Below, in pieces: positions 1-8,819 of a DNA stretch of 64,000 bases (its first letter is position 1; each line of letters opens with the position of its first letter). This DNA is from WLMZ01 sp038227995 (GTDB lineage: Bacteria; Actinomycetota; Acidimicrobiia; Acidimicrobiales; Ilumatobacteraceae): NCBI GenBank assembly GCA_038227995.1, contig JBBRPP010000011.1, forward strand, positions 62,001 to 126,000, read 5' to 3'. A program made the translations under genes and the position numbers. Under the pieces are notes generated by a model. The model saw only the letters and a program-made list of their open reading frames with translations, was not told the origin of the DNA and did no database searches.

Positions 1-2
1 TC

Positions 3-452
3 CGCCAGGGCACCGATCCCGACGGCTTGGCAGCGGAGCTGGCGACGTCCGAACAGCGACGGCGATACATCGCAACGTTCTACACCAGCCGCTTCTGGGC
101 TCACCCCGGTGCGTTTGCGGTCCCGGATGAGGTCGACTTCCACACCGAGCCGTTCGCCGACGCCGGTCGGCTGCGAGCGAGCTTCGGCGCGTACGAGTCG
201 GCGTTCGATCCGGCCGCGCGCAGCGCACCATCGATGATCGGCCGCAACGACGTCACGCGCACCCTCGTCCTGCACGGCACCAGTGATCACGTGATCTACC
301 CCGCCTTCGATGAGATGGCGGCCGCCGTCTTCGGCGATCACGTCGGGCCGTTCCTGCTGCGCAACTGCGGCCATTTCGTGCCGTGGGAAGCGCCGCACGC
401 GCTGACCAGCGGCACGACCGCGTTCTGCAGCGACCTCCTCGCCACCCGCTGA
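3..452 (+). CDS. alpha/beta hydrolase, C-terminal part (truncated by window edge)
   Basis: The frame is already open at the first bases and has no start in the window, so only about the last 149 residues of an alpha/beta-hydrolase fold protein are seen. The C-terminal part of the catalytic triad is recognisable: an acid in LHGTSDHVIYP and the general base in CGHFVPWEAP. The nucleophile elbow would lie upstream, outside the window. The substrate cannot be inferred. A TTG at 27 lies in frame but the reading continues upstream of it with sensible sequence, so it is not the true start. A palindromic repeat follows the stop. Confidence 0.8.
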   Translation, partial: RQGTDPDGLAAELATSEQRRRYIATFYTSRFWAHPGAFAVPDEVDFHTEPFADAGRLRASFGAYESAFDPAARSAPSMIGRNDVTRTLVLHGTSDHVIYPAFDEMAAAVFGDHVGPFLLRNCGHFVPWEAPHALTSGTTAFCSDLLATR

Positions 453-470
453 CTTTTTCCTCGATGGACC

Positions 471-519
471 GCGCCGGGTTTGCCTTGCTGGCGCAGGTCA
501 ACCCGGCGCGCTGTGGTCC
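471..519. repeat. 49-bp palindromic repeat, copy 1
   Basis: GCGCCGGGTT (471-480) pairs with AACCCGGCGC (500-509), and outer GGACC (466-470) pairs with GGTCC (515-519). The 49-bp unit is the same length as, and matches 38 of 49 bases of, a unit at 49377-49425. It lies between convergent genes, so it could also work as a bidirectional terminator hairpin, though no U-tract adjoins it in either direction. Confidence 0.6.
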
Positions 520-603
520 CCGGGCAACGTTGACGCGCCCTCCCGAATCTCCACGTGACGATTCGACGCGGGCCGCGACGTCCGGCCTCGACCGCTCGCA
601 ACG

Positions 604-1026
604 TCAGGTGGTCTTGGGGGCGACAGTTTGGTCGCGGGTCTTGATCGAGCGATAGACGCGCCAGCAGATGAACACGATGCCAAGCGTCATCACGAGGAAC
701 GTCGCGCCCTGCAGCCATCCGCCGCGGTCGCCGGGCTGGGTCGGCTCGATGCCACAGTCGGGCAGGTCCACCGAGTGGTTGAGGCACTCCGACAGATTTC
801 GCTTGGTGTCGAGGAAGCTGTTGTCGATCGTGGTGCCGGGCGCGGCGGGAAGGGCGGGGTCGACGATGGTGGTCGGCGTGGCAGCCGAGCCGTTGTCGGC
901 AGGCGTGGCATGCGCGACGGGACCGGCAGGCGCGCCTGAAGTGGTGGCTCCTGCCGTTGACGCGGACGCCAACGGCGCGGCGGACAGGCACAGCAGGACG
1001 AAAGACAGGGCGACGAGACGGCGCAT
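604..1026 (-). CDS. small secreted, C-terminally anchored protein of unknown function
   Basis: A 140-residue protein. It begins with a typical signal peptide (about residues 1-23, MRRLVALSFVLLCLSAAPL followed by small residues), continues with an Ala/Thr/Pro-rich stretch (about 24-65), a short segment with two cysteines (SECLNHSVDLPDCG), and one hydrophobic helix (about residues 105-123) followed by a basic tail. The expected topology is an exported N-terminal domain held by a single C-terminal membrane helix with the basic end inside. No family was recognised. It is divergent from guaA with only 57 bp between the two starts, so their promoters must overlap. The start at 1026 is ATG with a weak GGAG very close to it. 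Confidence 0.65.
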   Translation of the reverse strand: MRRLVALSFVLLCLSAAPLASASTAGATTSGAPAGPVAHATPADNGSAATPTTIVDPALPAAPGTTIDNSFLDTKRNLSECLNHSVDLPDCGIEPTQPGDRGGWLQGATFLVMTLGIVFICWRVYRSIKTRDQTVAPKTT

Positions 1027-1070
1027 GGCTCCATCGTCGCGCTTCCTGTGTCCGCAGACCCAGCGCGGAC

Positions 1071-1076
1071 TAGATT
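1071..1076 (+). promoter_or_regulatory. -10-like TAGATT for leaderless guaA transcript
   Basis: TAGATT ends seven bases before the TTG at 1084, the spacing expected when transcription starts on the first base of the start codon. No Shine-Dalgarno is present. The same spacing recurs before many genes in the window. Confidence 0.5.
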
Positions 1077-1083
1077 CAGTGAC

Positions 1084-2664
1084 TTGAGCGACACATCGAC
1101 TGCTTCAGGCTCAGCGACATCGACCGGCGACACGGTGCTCGTGATGGACTTCGGCGCCCAGTATGCGCAGCTGATCGCTCGCCGGGTCCGGGAGCTGAAC
1201 GTCTACAGCGAGATCATCCCGTTCCGCACCACGGCGGCCGACATCGCGGCCCGCAAGCCGTCGGCGATCATCCTTTCGGGTGGTCCGAAGAGCGTTCATG
1301 TCGACGGTGCGCCATCGCCTGATCCGGCGATCTACGACCTCGGCATTCCCGTGCTCGGCATCTGCTACGGCGCCCAGCTCATCGCCCAACAACTGCCCGG
1401 CGGCGAAGTCGGGCGGGGCATGCGCGGTGAGTACGGTCGCGCCCACCTCGAGACCACCGATCCGAACTCGCAGATCCTGGCCGACCTCCCGCTCGAGCAG
1501 GACGTCTGGATGAGCCACTTCGATGCGGTGGTGAAGGCGCCTGATGGCTTCGTCGCGACGGCGTCGACACCCGATGCGCCGATGGCCGTGATCGAGAATT
1601 CCGAGCGCCGGATCTGGGGCGTCCAGTTCCATCCCGAGGTTGGCCACACCGAGAACGGGATGCACGTTCTGCGCCGGTTCGTGCACGACCTCGCCGGCTG
1701 CGCGCCGACATGGACGATGGACTCGATCATCGACGATCAGGTCGCGCTCGTCCGTGACAAGGTCGGCAAGGATCGAGTCATCTGCGCCCTGTCGGGCGGT
1801 GTCGATTCAGCGGTGGCTGCGGCGCTCGTCCAGCGCGCGATCGGTTCGCAGCTGACGTGCGTGTACGTCGACACCGGCCTGATGCGCAAGAACGAGAGCG
1901 ATCAGATCGTCGAAACATTTCGCCGCAACCTCGGCATCGAACTGATCCACGTCGATGCCGGCAATCGCTACTTCGAACGCTTGGAAGGCATCACCGAGCC
2001 AGAGCAGAAGCGCAAGATCATCGGCGAGTTGTTCGTGCGGATCTTCGAAGAGAACGTCGGTGGCCTCACCGATGCCACCTTCCTCGTCCAGGGCACGCTG
2101 TATCCCGACGTGATCGAGAGCGGCGGCGTCGATGGCACGGCGTCGGTCATCAAGAGCCATCACAACGTCGGCGGCTTGCCCGAGGACATGACGTTGAAAT
2201 TGATCGAGCCGCTGCGCAGCCTGTTCAAGGACGAAGTCCGTCGGCTCGGGTCAGAGCTGGGGTTGCCGGACGAGATCGTCCGGCGCCAGCCATTTCCAGG
2301 CCCCGGCCTGGGTGTGCGCATCATCGGTGAAGTCACGCCCGACAAGGTCGCGATCCTGCAGGAGGCGGACGCGATCGTGCGCGAAGAGATCCATGAAGCT
2401 GGGCTCGATCGTGAGATCTGGCAGGCGTTCGCGGTGCTGGCCGACATCCGTTCCGTCGGTGTGATGGGTGACGAGCGCACCTACGCCCGCCCCATCATCA
2501 TCCGCGCCGTCACGAGCGACGATGCGATGACCGCCGATTGGGCGCGGTTGCCGTACGACCTGCTCGAGCGGATGTCGAGCCGGATCATCAACGAGGTCGA
2601 TGGCGTGAACCGCGTGGCGTACGACATCACGTCGAAGCCGCCCGGCACCATCGAATGGGAATAG
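1084..2664 (+). CDS. guaA: GMP synthase (glutamine-hydrolysing)
   Basis: It converts XMP, ATP and glutamine to GMP in the cytoplasm, the last step of de novo guanine nucleotide synthesis. The product is 526 residues, normal for the fused two-domain enzyme. The N-terminal class I amidotransferase has the nucleophile in GICYGAQL (near residue 94) and the His-Glu pair in VQFHPEVGHT. The ATP-pyrophosphatase domain has the PP-loop LSGGVDSAV, and the C-terminal dimerisation domain contains RRQPFPGPGLG and ends in KPPGTIEWE. An in-frame GTG at 1048 would lengthen it by 12 residues. TTG at 1084 is preferred because TAGATT sits exactly seven bases upstream and the guaA core begins soon after (VLVMDFGAQYAQLI). 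It appears monocistronic, 79 bp before the next gene. Confidence 0.97.
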   Translation: MSDTSTASGSATSTGDTVLVMDFGAQYAQLIARRVRELNVYSEIIPFRTTAADIAARKPSAIILSGGPKSVHVDGAPSPDPAIYDLGIPVLGICYGAQLIAQQLPGGEVGRGMRGEYGRAHLETTDPNSQILADLPLEQDVWMSHFDAVVKAPDGFVATASTPDAPMAVIENSERRIWGVQFHPEVGHTENGMHVLRRFVHDLAGCAPTWTMDSIIDDQVALVRDKVGKDRVICALSGGVDSAVAAALVQRAIGSQLTCVYVDTGLMRKNESDQIVETFRRNLGIELIHVDAGNRYFERLEGITEPEQKRKIIGELFVRIFEENVGGLTDATFLVQGTLYPDVIESGGVDGTASVIKSHHNVGGLPEDMTLKLIEPLRSLFKDEVRRLGSELGLPDEIVRRQPFPGPGLGVRIIGEVTPDKVAILQEADAIVREEIHEAGLDREIWQAFAVLADIRSVGVMGDERTYARPIIIRAVTSDDAMTADWARLPYDLLERMSSRIINEVDGVNRVAYDITSKPPGTIEWE

Positions 2665-2743
2665 GGCGAGTGGGAAGAGGCGGCACATCCGTTCCGTCTC
2701 ATTCGCAACGCAACCGTAATATTTGATAGCGTCACTCTTCGTC

Positions 2744-4024
2744 ATGCGCCGTTCCCGTCTCTTTCGTTGTGCGCTCGGCGTGGTGCTCTCGATGGCCAGC
2801 GGCGCCATCGCCGTTCGGCCCGTCGCGGCCGACGGAGTGAGCGACCAGGAACAGGTCGTCAAGCAGACCGTCGCCGAGATCGACCGCCTCGATCAGAAGG
2901 TCGACCAACTCAACGAGTCGTACGTCGGATATCTCAACCAGCAGGCCGACCTCGAAGCTCAGATCACGGTTGCCCAGCAGAAGATCGCCGGACAGCAGGC
3001 CGAGTTGGCTCAACTGCAAGGTCAGCTCGCCAACTTCGCCGTCGAGAAGTTCACCGGTGGCGGAGCCGGGGCACTCGGACCGTTGTTCAGCAATCCCGAT
3101 CAGGTGTCCGATGGTCTGCAGCGCGACCAGCTCGCCCGCGTCGCCGTCAATGCCGGGGCCGCCACCACCGATCAGTACGGCGACTTGCTGGCGCGACTGG
3201 CCAAGGAACAGCAGGCACTCGAGAAGAAGCAGGCCAAGGCGGCCCAACTCGCTCAGCAGGCATCGGACAGCAAGGCCCAGGCCGAATCAGCTGCCGCGGA
3301 CTACACGACGCAACTCGATGCCGCCAAGCAGAAGTTGGGCGACCTGATCGATCAGGAGCAGGCTCGCCAGGCGGCTGCCGCCTACGCCCAACAGGTTGCC
3401 GACTCGCAGGCGCAGGCAGCCAAGGCGAACACCTCTGGCGGTCGGTCGAAGTCCAACGCCAAGAGCTCGAGCGTGTCCAGTGGCAGCACGTCGTCCGGCG
3501 ACGGATCGGGCAGCGACTCCAGTTCGTCCAATGGCTCGGGCTCGAGCAGTTCCGGTTCGGTCGGCGCAGCCTCGACCAGTTCCGGCGCGGGAAGCAGCAG
3601 CGGGTCAAGCGGGTCGGGCAGCTCCGGAAGTGACGGAAGTGGCGGCAGCGGAGCAGCGGTCCCACCCGTGTCCAGCCGGGCATCGGTCGCGATCAACGCG
3701 GCCCGCAGCCAGCTGGGTGTGCCCTACAAGTTCGCAATGTCGTCGCCAGGCGTCGCCTTCGACTGTTCGGGTCTGACGGCCTACGCCTGGGGCGTTGCCG
3801 GCGTGTCGCTGCCGCACCAGTCGGCTCAGCAGTACGCCTCGGTCCCGCACGTGCCGAAAGATCAAGCCCAGCCGGGCGACCTGATCTTCTACTACTCGCC
3901 GATCAGTCATGTCGGCATCTACCTCGGTGGCGGCGCGATGATCCACGCCCCGAACACCGGCACCGTCGTGTCGATCTCGGCAGTGCGATGGGACAAGGTC
4001 GTCGGCGTCGGCCGTCCTGGCTGA
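2744..4024 (+). CDS. secreted NlpC/P60 peptidoglycan hydrolase with coiled coil
   Basis: A RipA-like cell-wall endopeptidase of 426 residues. A signal peptide (MRRSRLFRCALGVVLSMAS..., about residues 1-30) is followed by a long coiled coil (about 33-215, rich in Gln/Ala/Lys heptads), a Ser/Gly low-complexity linker (about 225-315) and a C-terminal NlpC/P60 domain. The catalytic Cys is in FDCSGLTAYAW (about C341) and the His in ISHVGIYLGGG (about H389), with an Asn/His-type third residue further on. Such enzymes usually cleave within stem peptides during division, and the coiled coil often regulates the catalytic domain. A TTG at 2723 is in frame, but the ATG at 2744 begins directly at the signal peptide. 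TAGCGT at 2727-2732 is a possible -10. Confidence 0.93.
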   Translation: MRRSRLFRCALGVVLSMASGAIAVRPVAADGVSDQEQVVKQTVAEIDRLDQKVDQLNESYVGYLNQQADLEAQITVAQQKIAGQQAELAQLQGQLANFAVEKFTGGGAGALGPLFSNPDQVSDGLQRDQLARVAVNAGAATTDQYGDLLARLAKEQQALEKKQAKAAQLAQQASDSKAQAESAAADYTTQLDAAKQKLGDLIDQEQARQAAAAYAQQVADSQAQAAKANTSGGRSKSNAKSSSVSSGSTSSGDGSGSDSSSSNGSGSSSSGSVGAASTSSGAGSSSGSSGSGSSGSDGSGGSGAAVPPVSSRASVAINAARSQLGVPYKFAMSSPGVAFDCSGLTAYAWGVAGVSLPHQSAQQYASVPHVPKDQAQPGDLIFYYSPISHVGIYLGGGAMIHAPNTGTVVSISAVRWDKVVGVGRPG

Positions 4025-4046
4025 GTCCCGTCTCGGTTGTGCGCAC

Positions 4047-4052
4047 TACGGT
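4047..4052 (+). promoter_or_regulatory. -10-like TACGGT for leaderless start at 4060
   Basis: TACGGT is followed by seven bases and then the ATG at 4060, with no Shine-Dalgarno. It lies in the 35-bp gap after the NlpC/P60 gene, so the next pair of genes can have its own start site. Confidence 0.45.
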
Positions 4053-4059
4053 CACGCAG

Positions 4060-5082
4060 ATGCAAGGACTTGATCTCCCCAAGGTGACGGCGTGGCTCAC
4101 GGCCAACATCGCCGACCTCGAGCCGCCATTCGTCCCCGAGCTGATCGCGGGCGGACGATCGAACCTCACGTTCCGCGTCACTGATGCGAACGGTCGGCAG
4201 TTCGTGTTGCGGCGCCCGCCCCTCGGACACGTCCTCGCGACCGCTCACGACATGGCCCGCGAGTACAAGATCATCGCGGCTGTCGGGAAGACATCCGTGC
4301 CGGTTCCCAAGGCGCTCGGGGTCTGCACCGATACCGACGTCAACGACGCGCCGTTCTACGTGATGGAGTACGTCGACGGCGTCGTCCTCGACAGCCTCGA
4401 CAAGGCCGCCAAGCTCCCCTTCGAACTTCGCGTGCCGGCCAGCGAGCATCTGATCGACGTCCTCGCCGATCTGCATGCGGTCGACATCGATGAGATCGGT
4501 CTCGGCGATCTCGCCAAGCGCGAGGGTTACATCGAACGTCAGGTCAAGCGGTGGTCGACGCAGTGGGCGAACAGCAAGACGCGTGAGCTCGCCGCGGTCG
4601 ACGAGGTCGCCGCCACACTCGGCAGTCGCATTCCCGAGCAGATCGGGGTCTCGATCGCCCACGGTGACTACCGCTTCGGCAACTGTCTCACCGACGTCAG
4701 CGCCGGCAAGATCGCGGCGGTGCTCGACTGGGAGCTGTGCACGCTGGGCGATCCGCTGGCCGACGTCGGCTACCTCGGTGTCTACTGGAGCGACGGCGAT
4801 GACGCCGCTGCGCTACGCGCCAACGATCCGACGCCGGCCGGTGGCTTTCTCAAGTACGCCGATCTCGTCGAGCGCTACGCAAATCGCACCGGCCGCGACG
4901 TCAGCAACATCGCGTACTACACGGCGTTCTCGTGTTGGCGGCTGGCGATCATCAGCGAAGGTGTCTACGCCCGGTACCTGCACGGTGCGATGGGAGATCA
5001 CGGGCTCGACGTCGGCCCGATGAAGCTCGGCGCGGAAGGCCTCGCCGAACGAGCACTGCAACTGTCGAGGAGCCTGCCATGA
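4060..5082 (+). CDS. phosphotransferase-family protein (APH/ACAD10-11-like kinase fold)
   Basis: A 340-residue cytoplasmic protein with the aminoglycoside-phosphotransferase/choline-kinase fold. The N-terminal lobe has SNLTFRVT and LRRPP as nucleotide-binding elements. The Brenner-type catalytic loop is SIAHGDYRFGNC, followed by the metal-binding segment VLDWELCTLGDPLADVGYL. This is the branch that acts with acyl-CoA dehydrogenases (ACAD10/11-like) rather than true antibiotic kinases; 4-hydroxyacyl-CoA phosphorylation is a plausible role but is inferred. It overlaps the following dienelactone hydrolase by four bases (ATGA), so the two are translationally coupled. ATG 4060 was chosen over an in-frame start at 3988 that would run inside the upstream gene. 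Confidence 0.9.
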   Translation: MQGLDLPKVTAWLTANIADLEPPFVPELIAGGRSNLTFRVTDANGRQFVLRRPPLGHVLATAHDMAREYKIIAAVGKTSVPVPKALGVCTDTDVNDAPFYVMEYVDGVVLDSLDKAAKLPFELRVPASEHLIDVLADLHAVDIDEIGLGDLAKREGYIERQVKRWSTQWANSKTRELAAVDEVAATLGSRIPEQIGVSIAHGDYRFGNCLTDVSAGKIAAVLDWELCTLGDPLADVGYLGVYWSDGDDAAALRANDPTPAGGFLKYADLVERYANRTGRDVSNIAYYTAFSCWRLAIISEGVYARYLHGAMGDHGLDVGPMKLGAEGLAERALQLSRSLP

Positions 5083-5834
5083 CCGATGTGCACGAGGTGC
5101 TGAGCGGATGGACCAAGGGCTCGTTCGAGGCGGCGGGCATCACCCATGACACGTACCGGCGCGGCACCGGTCCCGGCGTGATCATCGTCCACGAGATACC
5201 GGGCATCACGCCCAAGGTCGCCGCGTTCGCGAACGACGTCGTCGCGGCCGGCTTCACCGTCATCATGCCGCTCGTCGTCGGCGAAGCGGGCCGCGAGATC
5301 TCCAATGGCTACGCCGCGACCTCCATGGTCAAGGTGTGCATCTCCAAGGAGTTCACCAACTGGGCCCTGAACGAGACGTCGCCCATCATCGCCTGGCTCC
5401 GCGCTCTCGCTCGGTCGCTGCACAACGAGATCGGCGGTGTCGGCGTCGGCGCGATCGGTATGTGCTTCAGCGGCGGGTTCGCGCTCGGGATGATGGTCGA
5501 CGACATCATGGTGGCGCCCGTCCTGAGCCAACCGTCGATGCCGTTTTCCGTCGGCAAGAAGCGCGGCGCTGACCTCAACCTGTCTCCCGACGACCGGCTC
5601 GCGATCGCCCAACGCGCCGCCGACGGATGCCAGTTGCTCGGGTTGCGGTTCACCGGCGACAAGCTGGTCGGCGATCGGTTCGCTTCGCTGCGAGAACTGC
5701 TCGGCGACGCGTTCATCGCGGTCGAGCTGCCGAGTGCGACCAAGCGTGATCACTCGGTGCTCACCGAGCAACGCGACGAGCCGTCGGTGCAGCGCGTCAT
5801 CGAGTTCCTGCGCGAAAAGTTGCAGCCTGCCTGA
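5079..5834 (+). CDS. dienelactone hydrolase family protein
   Basis: A 251-residue alpha/beta hydrolase of the dienelactone-hydrolase group. The nucleophile elbow is IGMCFSGGFAL, with cysteine as nucleophile as in true dienelactone hydrolases, and a conserved Glu lies in IIVHEIPGITP. The acid and His should fall in the C-terminal half (KRDHSVLTEQ). The ATG overlaps the upstream stop (ATGA) and has GAGGAG at 5067-5072, so it is coupled to the phosphotransferase-family gene. The pair suggests use of an organic acid or lactone-type substrate, but the substrate is unknown. Confidence 0.9.
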   Translation: MTDVHEVLSGWTKGSFEAAGITHDTYRRGTGPGVIIVHEIPGITPKVAAFANDVVAAGFTVIMPLVVGEAGREISNGYAATSMVKVCISKEFTNWALNETSPIIAWLRALARSLHNEIGGVGVGAIGMCFSGGFALGMMVDDIMVAPVLSQPSMPFSVGKKRGADLNLSPDDRLAIAQRAADGCQLLGLRFTGDKLVGDRFASLRELLGDAFIAVELPSATKRDHSVLTEQRDEPSVQRVIEFLREKLQPA

Positions 5835-5867
5835 ACCGACGCGGGTGGCCGGCGACGGTCTCGTCGA

Positions 5868-7496
5868 CTACGTGGCGAGCGCATCGATCGCGTACTGCTT
5901 GGCGGTCTTGTAGTCGGCCTTGCCGTTCGGAGCCCTCGGCACGACGTCGACGAACACGACACGCTTGGGCGCCTTGTACCCGGCCAGCTCCGCCTTCACG
6001 GAGGCGATGACCGCGGCCTCGTCGGTGCTCGCGTGCTCGGCCTTCGAGGCCACGGCGGTGACCGACTGCCCGAACTTCTCGTCGTCGAGACCCACCACCA
6101 GACAATCGAGAATTCCCTCGGTGCGCTTGACGGCTTCCTCGACCTCTTCGGGGAAGACCTTCTCGCCCGCGGTGTTGATGACCTGGCTGCCCCGTCCGAG
6201 CAGTTCGAGACTGCCGTCGGTGTTGACCGTCGCCATGTCACCGGGAAACGAATATCGCTTGCCGTCGATGACGCGGAACGTGCGCGCCGACTTCGCGGCA
6301 TCCTTGAAGTAGCCGATCGGCACGTTGCCGCCGGCTGCGACCATGCCCACTTCGCCCGACCCCGGCTGCACCTCGCGATCGTCGTCGGTGAAGACCTTTG
6401 TGGTCGGCGCTTGGCTGAATCGGGCCGTCTCGATCGGCATGCCGCGCATCGAGATCTGCATCCCCATCGTGCCCTCGGTCGATCCCATCGCGTCGAGCAG
6501 CATGATCTGCGGGATGAGATCGAGCATCTGCTCTTTGACTTCCGACGTCCACATCACGCCCGACGACACGATGAGCGTGAGCGTGCTGAGGTCGTACGGT
6601 GTCCCGGCCGTGTTGGCTTCCTCCATGGCGCGAACGATCGGCTTGGCGAACGAGTCGCCGACGATGACGAGACTCGTTGCTTTCTCGCTCGCCACCAGTC
6701 CGAGCAACTCGTTGCTGTCGAGCGAGCGGGCTTCGAGGAGGACGACCGTCCCACCCATCAGATGTGGCGCGATCGCCCCCAGCCACATGCCGGTGCCGTG
6801 CATCAGCGGGCAGGCGGGGATGCTGATGATCGCCTTGCCTGCCGCTCGCGCGTCGCGCACCAGACCAGCGATCGGCGCGGCGTCCCTCGGGGGAGCGACA
6901 CCGAGCAGCGGGAAACTGCTCTCGATCAGGCCCGCCGTCATTCCGCCCATCGTGTACATCACACCTTTGGGCATGCCCGTCGTGCCGCCGGTGTAGAGCA
7001 TGTAGATGTCGTCTTCGTGCCGTGTGATGCGCGGCATCGGCTCGTGACCGTCGATCGCGGTTTCGTAGGCGAGGCTGCTCGCGATCGTTCCGGATCCGCC
7101 GTCGTCGACCTCGATCAGCAGCTTCATCTTCGGCAAACGCGCGATGACTCGTGCCACGCGCTCGGCTAGCGATGAATGGAACACGAGCGCTTCGGCGTCG
7201 CTGTTGTCGAGCAGGTACCACAGCTCTTCGTCGAGGTACCGGTAGTTCACGTTGATCGGAACGCCGCGCATCTTGAATCCGGCGAACTGGGCCTCGAGGT
7301 ACTCGTTTCCGTTGTAGAGGTACAGCCCGATCTTGCTGTCGGGCTCGAGGCCGGCCGCGACGAACGCCGCCGCAAGGCGCGCCGAGCGTTCGTCGTACTC
7401 GGACCATGTCCGGCGAGTCGTGCCGTGGACGATTGCCGTCACGTCTCCGATTTCGTCGGCGATTGATTCCCACACGGTCGCGAAGTGCATTTCCAT
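5868..7496 (-). CDS. acyl-CoA synthetase (AMP-binding, long-chain type)
   Basis: A 542-residue member of the ANL adenylating superfamily; it should activate a carboxylic or fatty acid to acyl-AMP and then acyl-CoA. The adenylate-binding P-loop is YTGGTTGMPKGV, followed by the A5-like segment DAMGSTEG, the hinge-region SFPGDMATVNTDGSLELLGRG and the C-terminal lysine segment RAPNGKADY. These motifs are those of the FadD-like synthetases common in Actinobacteria. Two in-frame starts lie further upstream, the longest at 7763 overlapping pirin. ATG 7496 is preferred because TACGCT lies six bases upstream and alignment to the family starts here. It is convergent with the dienelactone hydrolase (33-bp gap). 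Confidence 0.92.
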   Translation of the reverse strand: MEMHFATVWESIADEIGDVTAIVHGTTRRTWSEYDERSARLAAAFVAAGLEPDSKIGLYLYNGNEYLEAQFAGFKMRGVPINVNYRYLDEELWYLLDNSDAEALVFHSSLAERVARVIARLPKMKLLIEVDDGGSGTIASSLAYETAIDGHEPMPRITRHEDDIYMLYTGGTTGMPKGVMYTMGGMTAGLIESSFPLLGVAPPRDAAPIAGLVRDARAAGKAIISIPACPLMHGTGMWLGAIAPHLMGGTVVLLEARSLDSNELLGLVASEKATSLVIVGDSFAKPIVRAMEEANTAGTPYDLSTLTLIVSSGVMWTSEVKEQMLDLIPQIMLLDAMGSTEGTMGMQISMRGMPIETARFSQAPTTKVFTDDDREVQPGSGEVGMVAAGGNVPIGYFKDAAKSARTFRVIDGKRYSFPGDMATVNTDGSLELLGRGSQVINTAGEKVFPEEVEEAVKRTEGILDCLVVGLDDEKFGQSVTAVASKAEHASTDEAAVIASVKAELAGYKAPKRVVFVDVVPRAPNGKADYKTAKQYAIDALAT

Positions 7497-7502
7497 CGGA
7501 TC

Positions 7503-7508
7503 AGCGTA
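7503..7508 (-). promoter_or_regulatory. -10-like TACGCT for the acyl-CoA synthetase
   Basis: On the minus strand TACGCT is followed by six bases and the ATG at 7496. It lies in the 52-bp gap after pirin and suggests independent, leaderless transcription. Confidence 0.4.
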
Positions 7509-7548
7509 GGTCTGTTCGACGGTGTGGACGGGATTGCTCCACAGCGAA

Positions 7549-8253
7549 TCAGGCGGTGGCCCAGACCAACAGTTCCGCGCCCTCTGGCCCGGCGGTGATG
7601 CGGACGGCTCCGGCGCCGTGAAGACGTGCGGCAGCGCCTTGCAGCAGCTCTTGGCCCGTCTCCAGCGTCGCCGCTCCGAGGGCCACGAACGCGTGCACGT
7701 GCGGATCGTCGGGAAGCGCCACGCTCTGATCCGGCTGCAGTCGGGCGCCCCACAGCACGGCATCGCGCTGATGGATCGTGATTGCGGCCTCGTGACCCTG
7801 ACCGGACGCGATCGGAACGAGCCCGCCCTTGGCGAGTTCGGCGTTGATGTCGAGCTGCTGATAACCGGGCTTGATGCCCGTGGTGTCCGGGCTCACCCAC
7901 ATCTGGATGAAGTGAGCCGGCGTGTCGACGCTGGGGTTCATCTCGCTGTGGCGAATTCCGCTACCGGCCGACATGCGTTGGGCCAGACCGGGATAGAGGG
8001 TGCCGCTGTTGCCCTCGCTGTCGCGATGGGCGACTTCACCGCTGAGGACCCATGTGACGATCTCCATGTCGCGATGTCCGTGGGTACCGAACCCGGCCGC
8101 CGGCGCAACGATGTCGTCGTTGTTGACGAGCAGCAGCCCGTGTCCTCGGTTGGTCGGCGAGTAGTGCTGGCCGAAGTTGAACGAATGCTTCGAATCGAGC
8201 CAGCCGATGTCGGTGACGAATCGGTCCTGCGGGTTCTGGATGGTGATGCTCAT
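7549..8253 (-). CDS. pirin family protein
   Basis: A 234-residue bicupin of the pirin/YhhW group. The metal ligands are in FGTHGHRDMEIVTWVLSGEV and in the later SGIRHSEMNP (His, His, His, Glu pattern). Relatives are iron proteins, and some act as quercetin 2,3-dioxygenases in vitro, but the physiological substrate is generally unknown. It is 36 bp downstream of a winged-helix regulator on the same strand, which may control it. Confidence 0.9.
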   Translation of the reverse strand: MSITIQNPQDRFVTDIGWLDSKHSFNFGQHYSPTNRGHGLLLVNNDDIVAPAAGFGTHGHRDMEIVTWVLSGEVAHRDSEGNSGTLYPGLAQRMSAGSGIRHSEMNPSVDTPAHFIQMWVSPDTTGIKPGYQQLDINAELAKGGLVPIASGQGHEAAITIHQRDAVLWGARLQPDQSVALPDDPHVHAFVALGAATLETGQELLQGAAARLHGAGAVRITAGPEGAELLVWATA

Positions 8254-8289
8254 GGACCAATCAACAACATTGCGCGCGCAACTATTCCG

Positions 8290-8733
8290 TCAGGATGTGC
8301 GCCCGGCCATCGCACCGTCAGGCACGGCCGTGTCGTCCGTGTCGGCCGTGTCGTCGGTGTCCGCGGTGTCCGCGGTCAGCCAGCCGACGAGTTGCCCGAC
8401 CGTGCAGCCCTTCAGCAGCGAGTGGGTCAGCGGTTGATCCAGGTCGATCAGGTACCGGTTGCGGCGTCCGAGCTTGACACGCTGCAGGATGCCGACCAGT
8501 TCGAGATCTTCGATGATGCTGTGCACGGCTCGTTCGGTGATCCCAACGATCGACGAGATGTCACGCAAGCGGGAGTTGTGATCCTGCGCAATGCAAACCA
8601 GCACGTGGCCGTGATTGCTGAACATCGCCCATGGGGTACGTCGGGGGGTCACGACGGGACGGTGTCGCTCGGGGAACGACCATGGTTCAGGTGCATGATG
8701 TGCTCGCTTCTCGCTCGTTCCGTCGAGATCCAT
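8290..8733 (-). CDS. winged helix-turn-helix transcriptional regulator
   Basis: A 147-residue DNA-binding protein. The winged HTH spans about residues 30-110: VLVCIAQDHNSRLRDISSIV leads into the recognition helix GITERAVHSIIEDLELVGI, with a basic wing KLGRRNRYLID. The C-terminus is a low-complexity TADTADTDDTADTDD stretch made by a 9-bp tandem repeat. It lies directly upstream of pirin on the same strand and is a candidate regulator for it. A shorter start at the Met before SNHGHVL would still keep the whole HTH. Confidence 0.85.
   Translation of the reverse strand: MDLDGTSEKRAHHAPEPWSFPERHRPVVTPRRTPWAMFSNHGHVLVCIAQDHNSRLRDISSIVGITERAVHSIIEDLELVGILQRVKLGRRNRYLIDLDQPLTHSLLKGCTVGQLVGWLTADTADTDDTADTDDTAVPDGAMAGRTS
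8330..8374. repeat. five 9-bp tandem repeats in regulator 3' end
   Basis: Five consecutive 9-mers of the type GTGTCSKCS (GTGTCGTCC, GTGTCGGCC, GTGTCGTCG, then GTGTCCGCG twice) encode the Thr-Ala-Asp/Thr-Asp-Asp tail of the winged-helix regulator. The unit is a multiple of three, so copy-number change would lengthen or shorten the tail in frame. Confidence 0.7.
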
Positions 8734-8819
8734 CTCGAGGCGAAACGTTTGTCAGGCCATTTTTGCACTAATAGGAGACAGAATCACGGTTCCAACGGCA
8801 TATTCGCATGAAGAATGCC

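Noticed and set aside
466..519. Rho-independent terminator for either neighbouring gene
   Set aside because: The hairpin is strong but lacks an adjoining U-tract in either direction, and the unit is a dispersed repeat; it is listed as a repeat instead.
1048..1083. GTG at 1048 as the guaA start
   Set aside because: It adds twelve residues not typical of the family and would place the start inside the promoter region; TTG 1084 has a correctly spaced TAGATT.
7522..8811. A 429-codon plus-strand frame
   Set aside because: It lies opposite pirin and the winged-helix regulator, both of which have clear family motifs; the frame is an antisense shadow of GC-rich codons.
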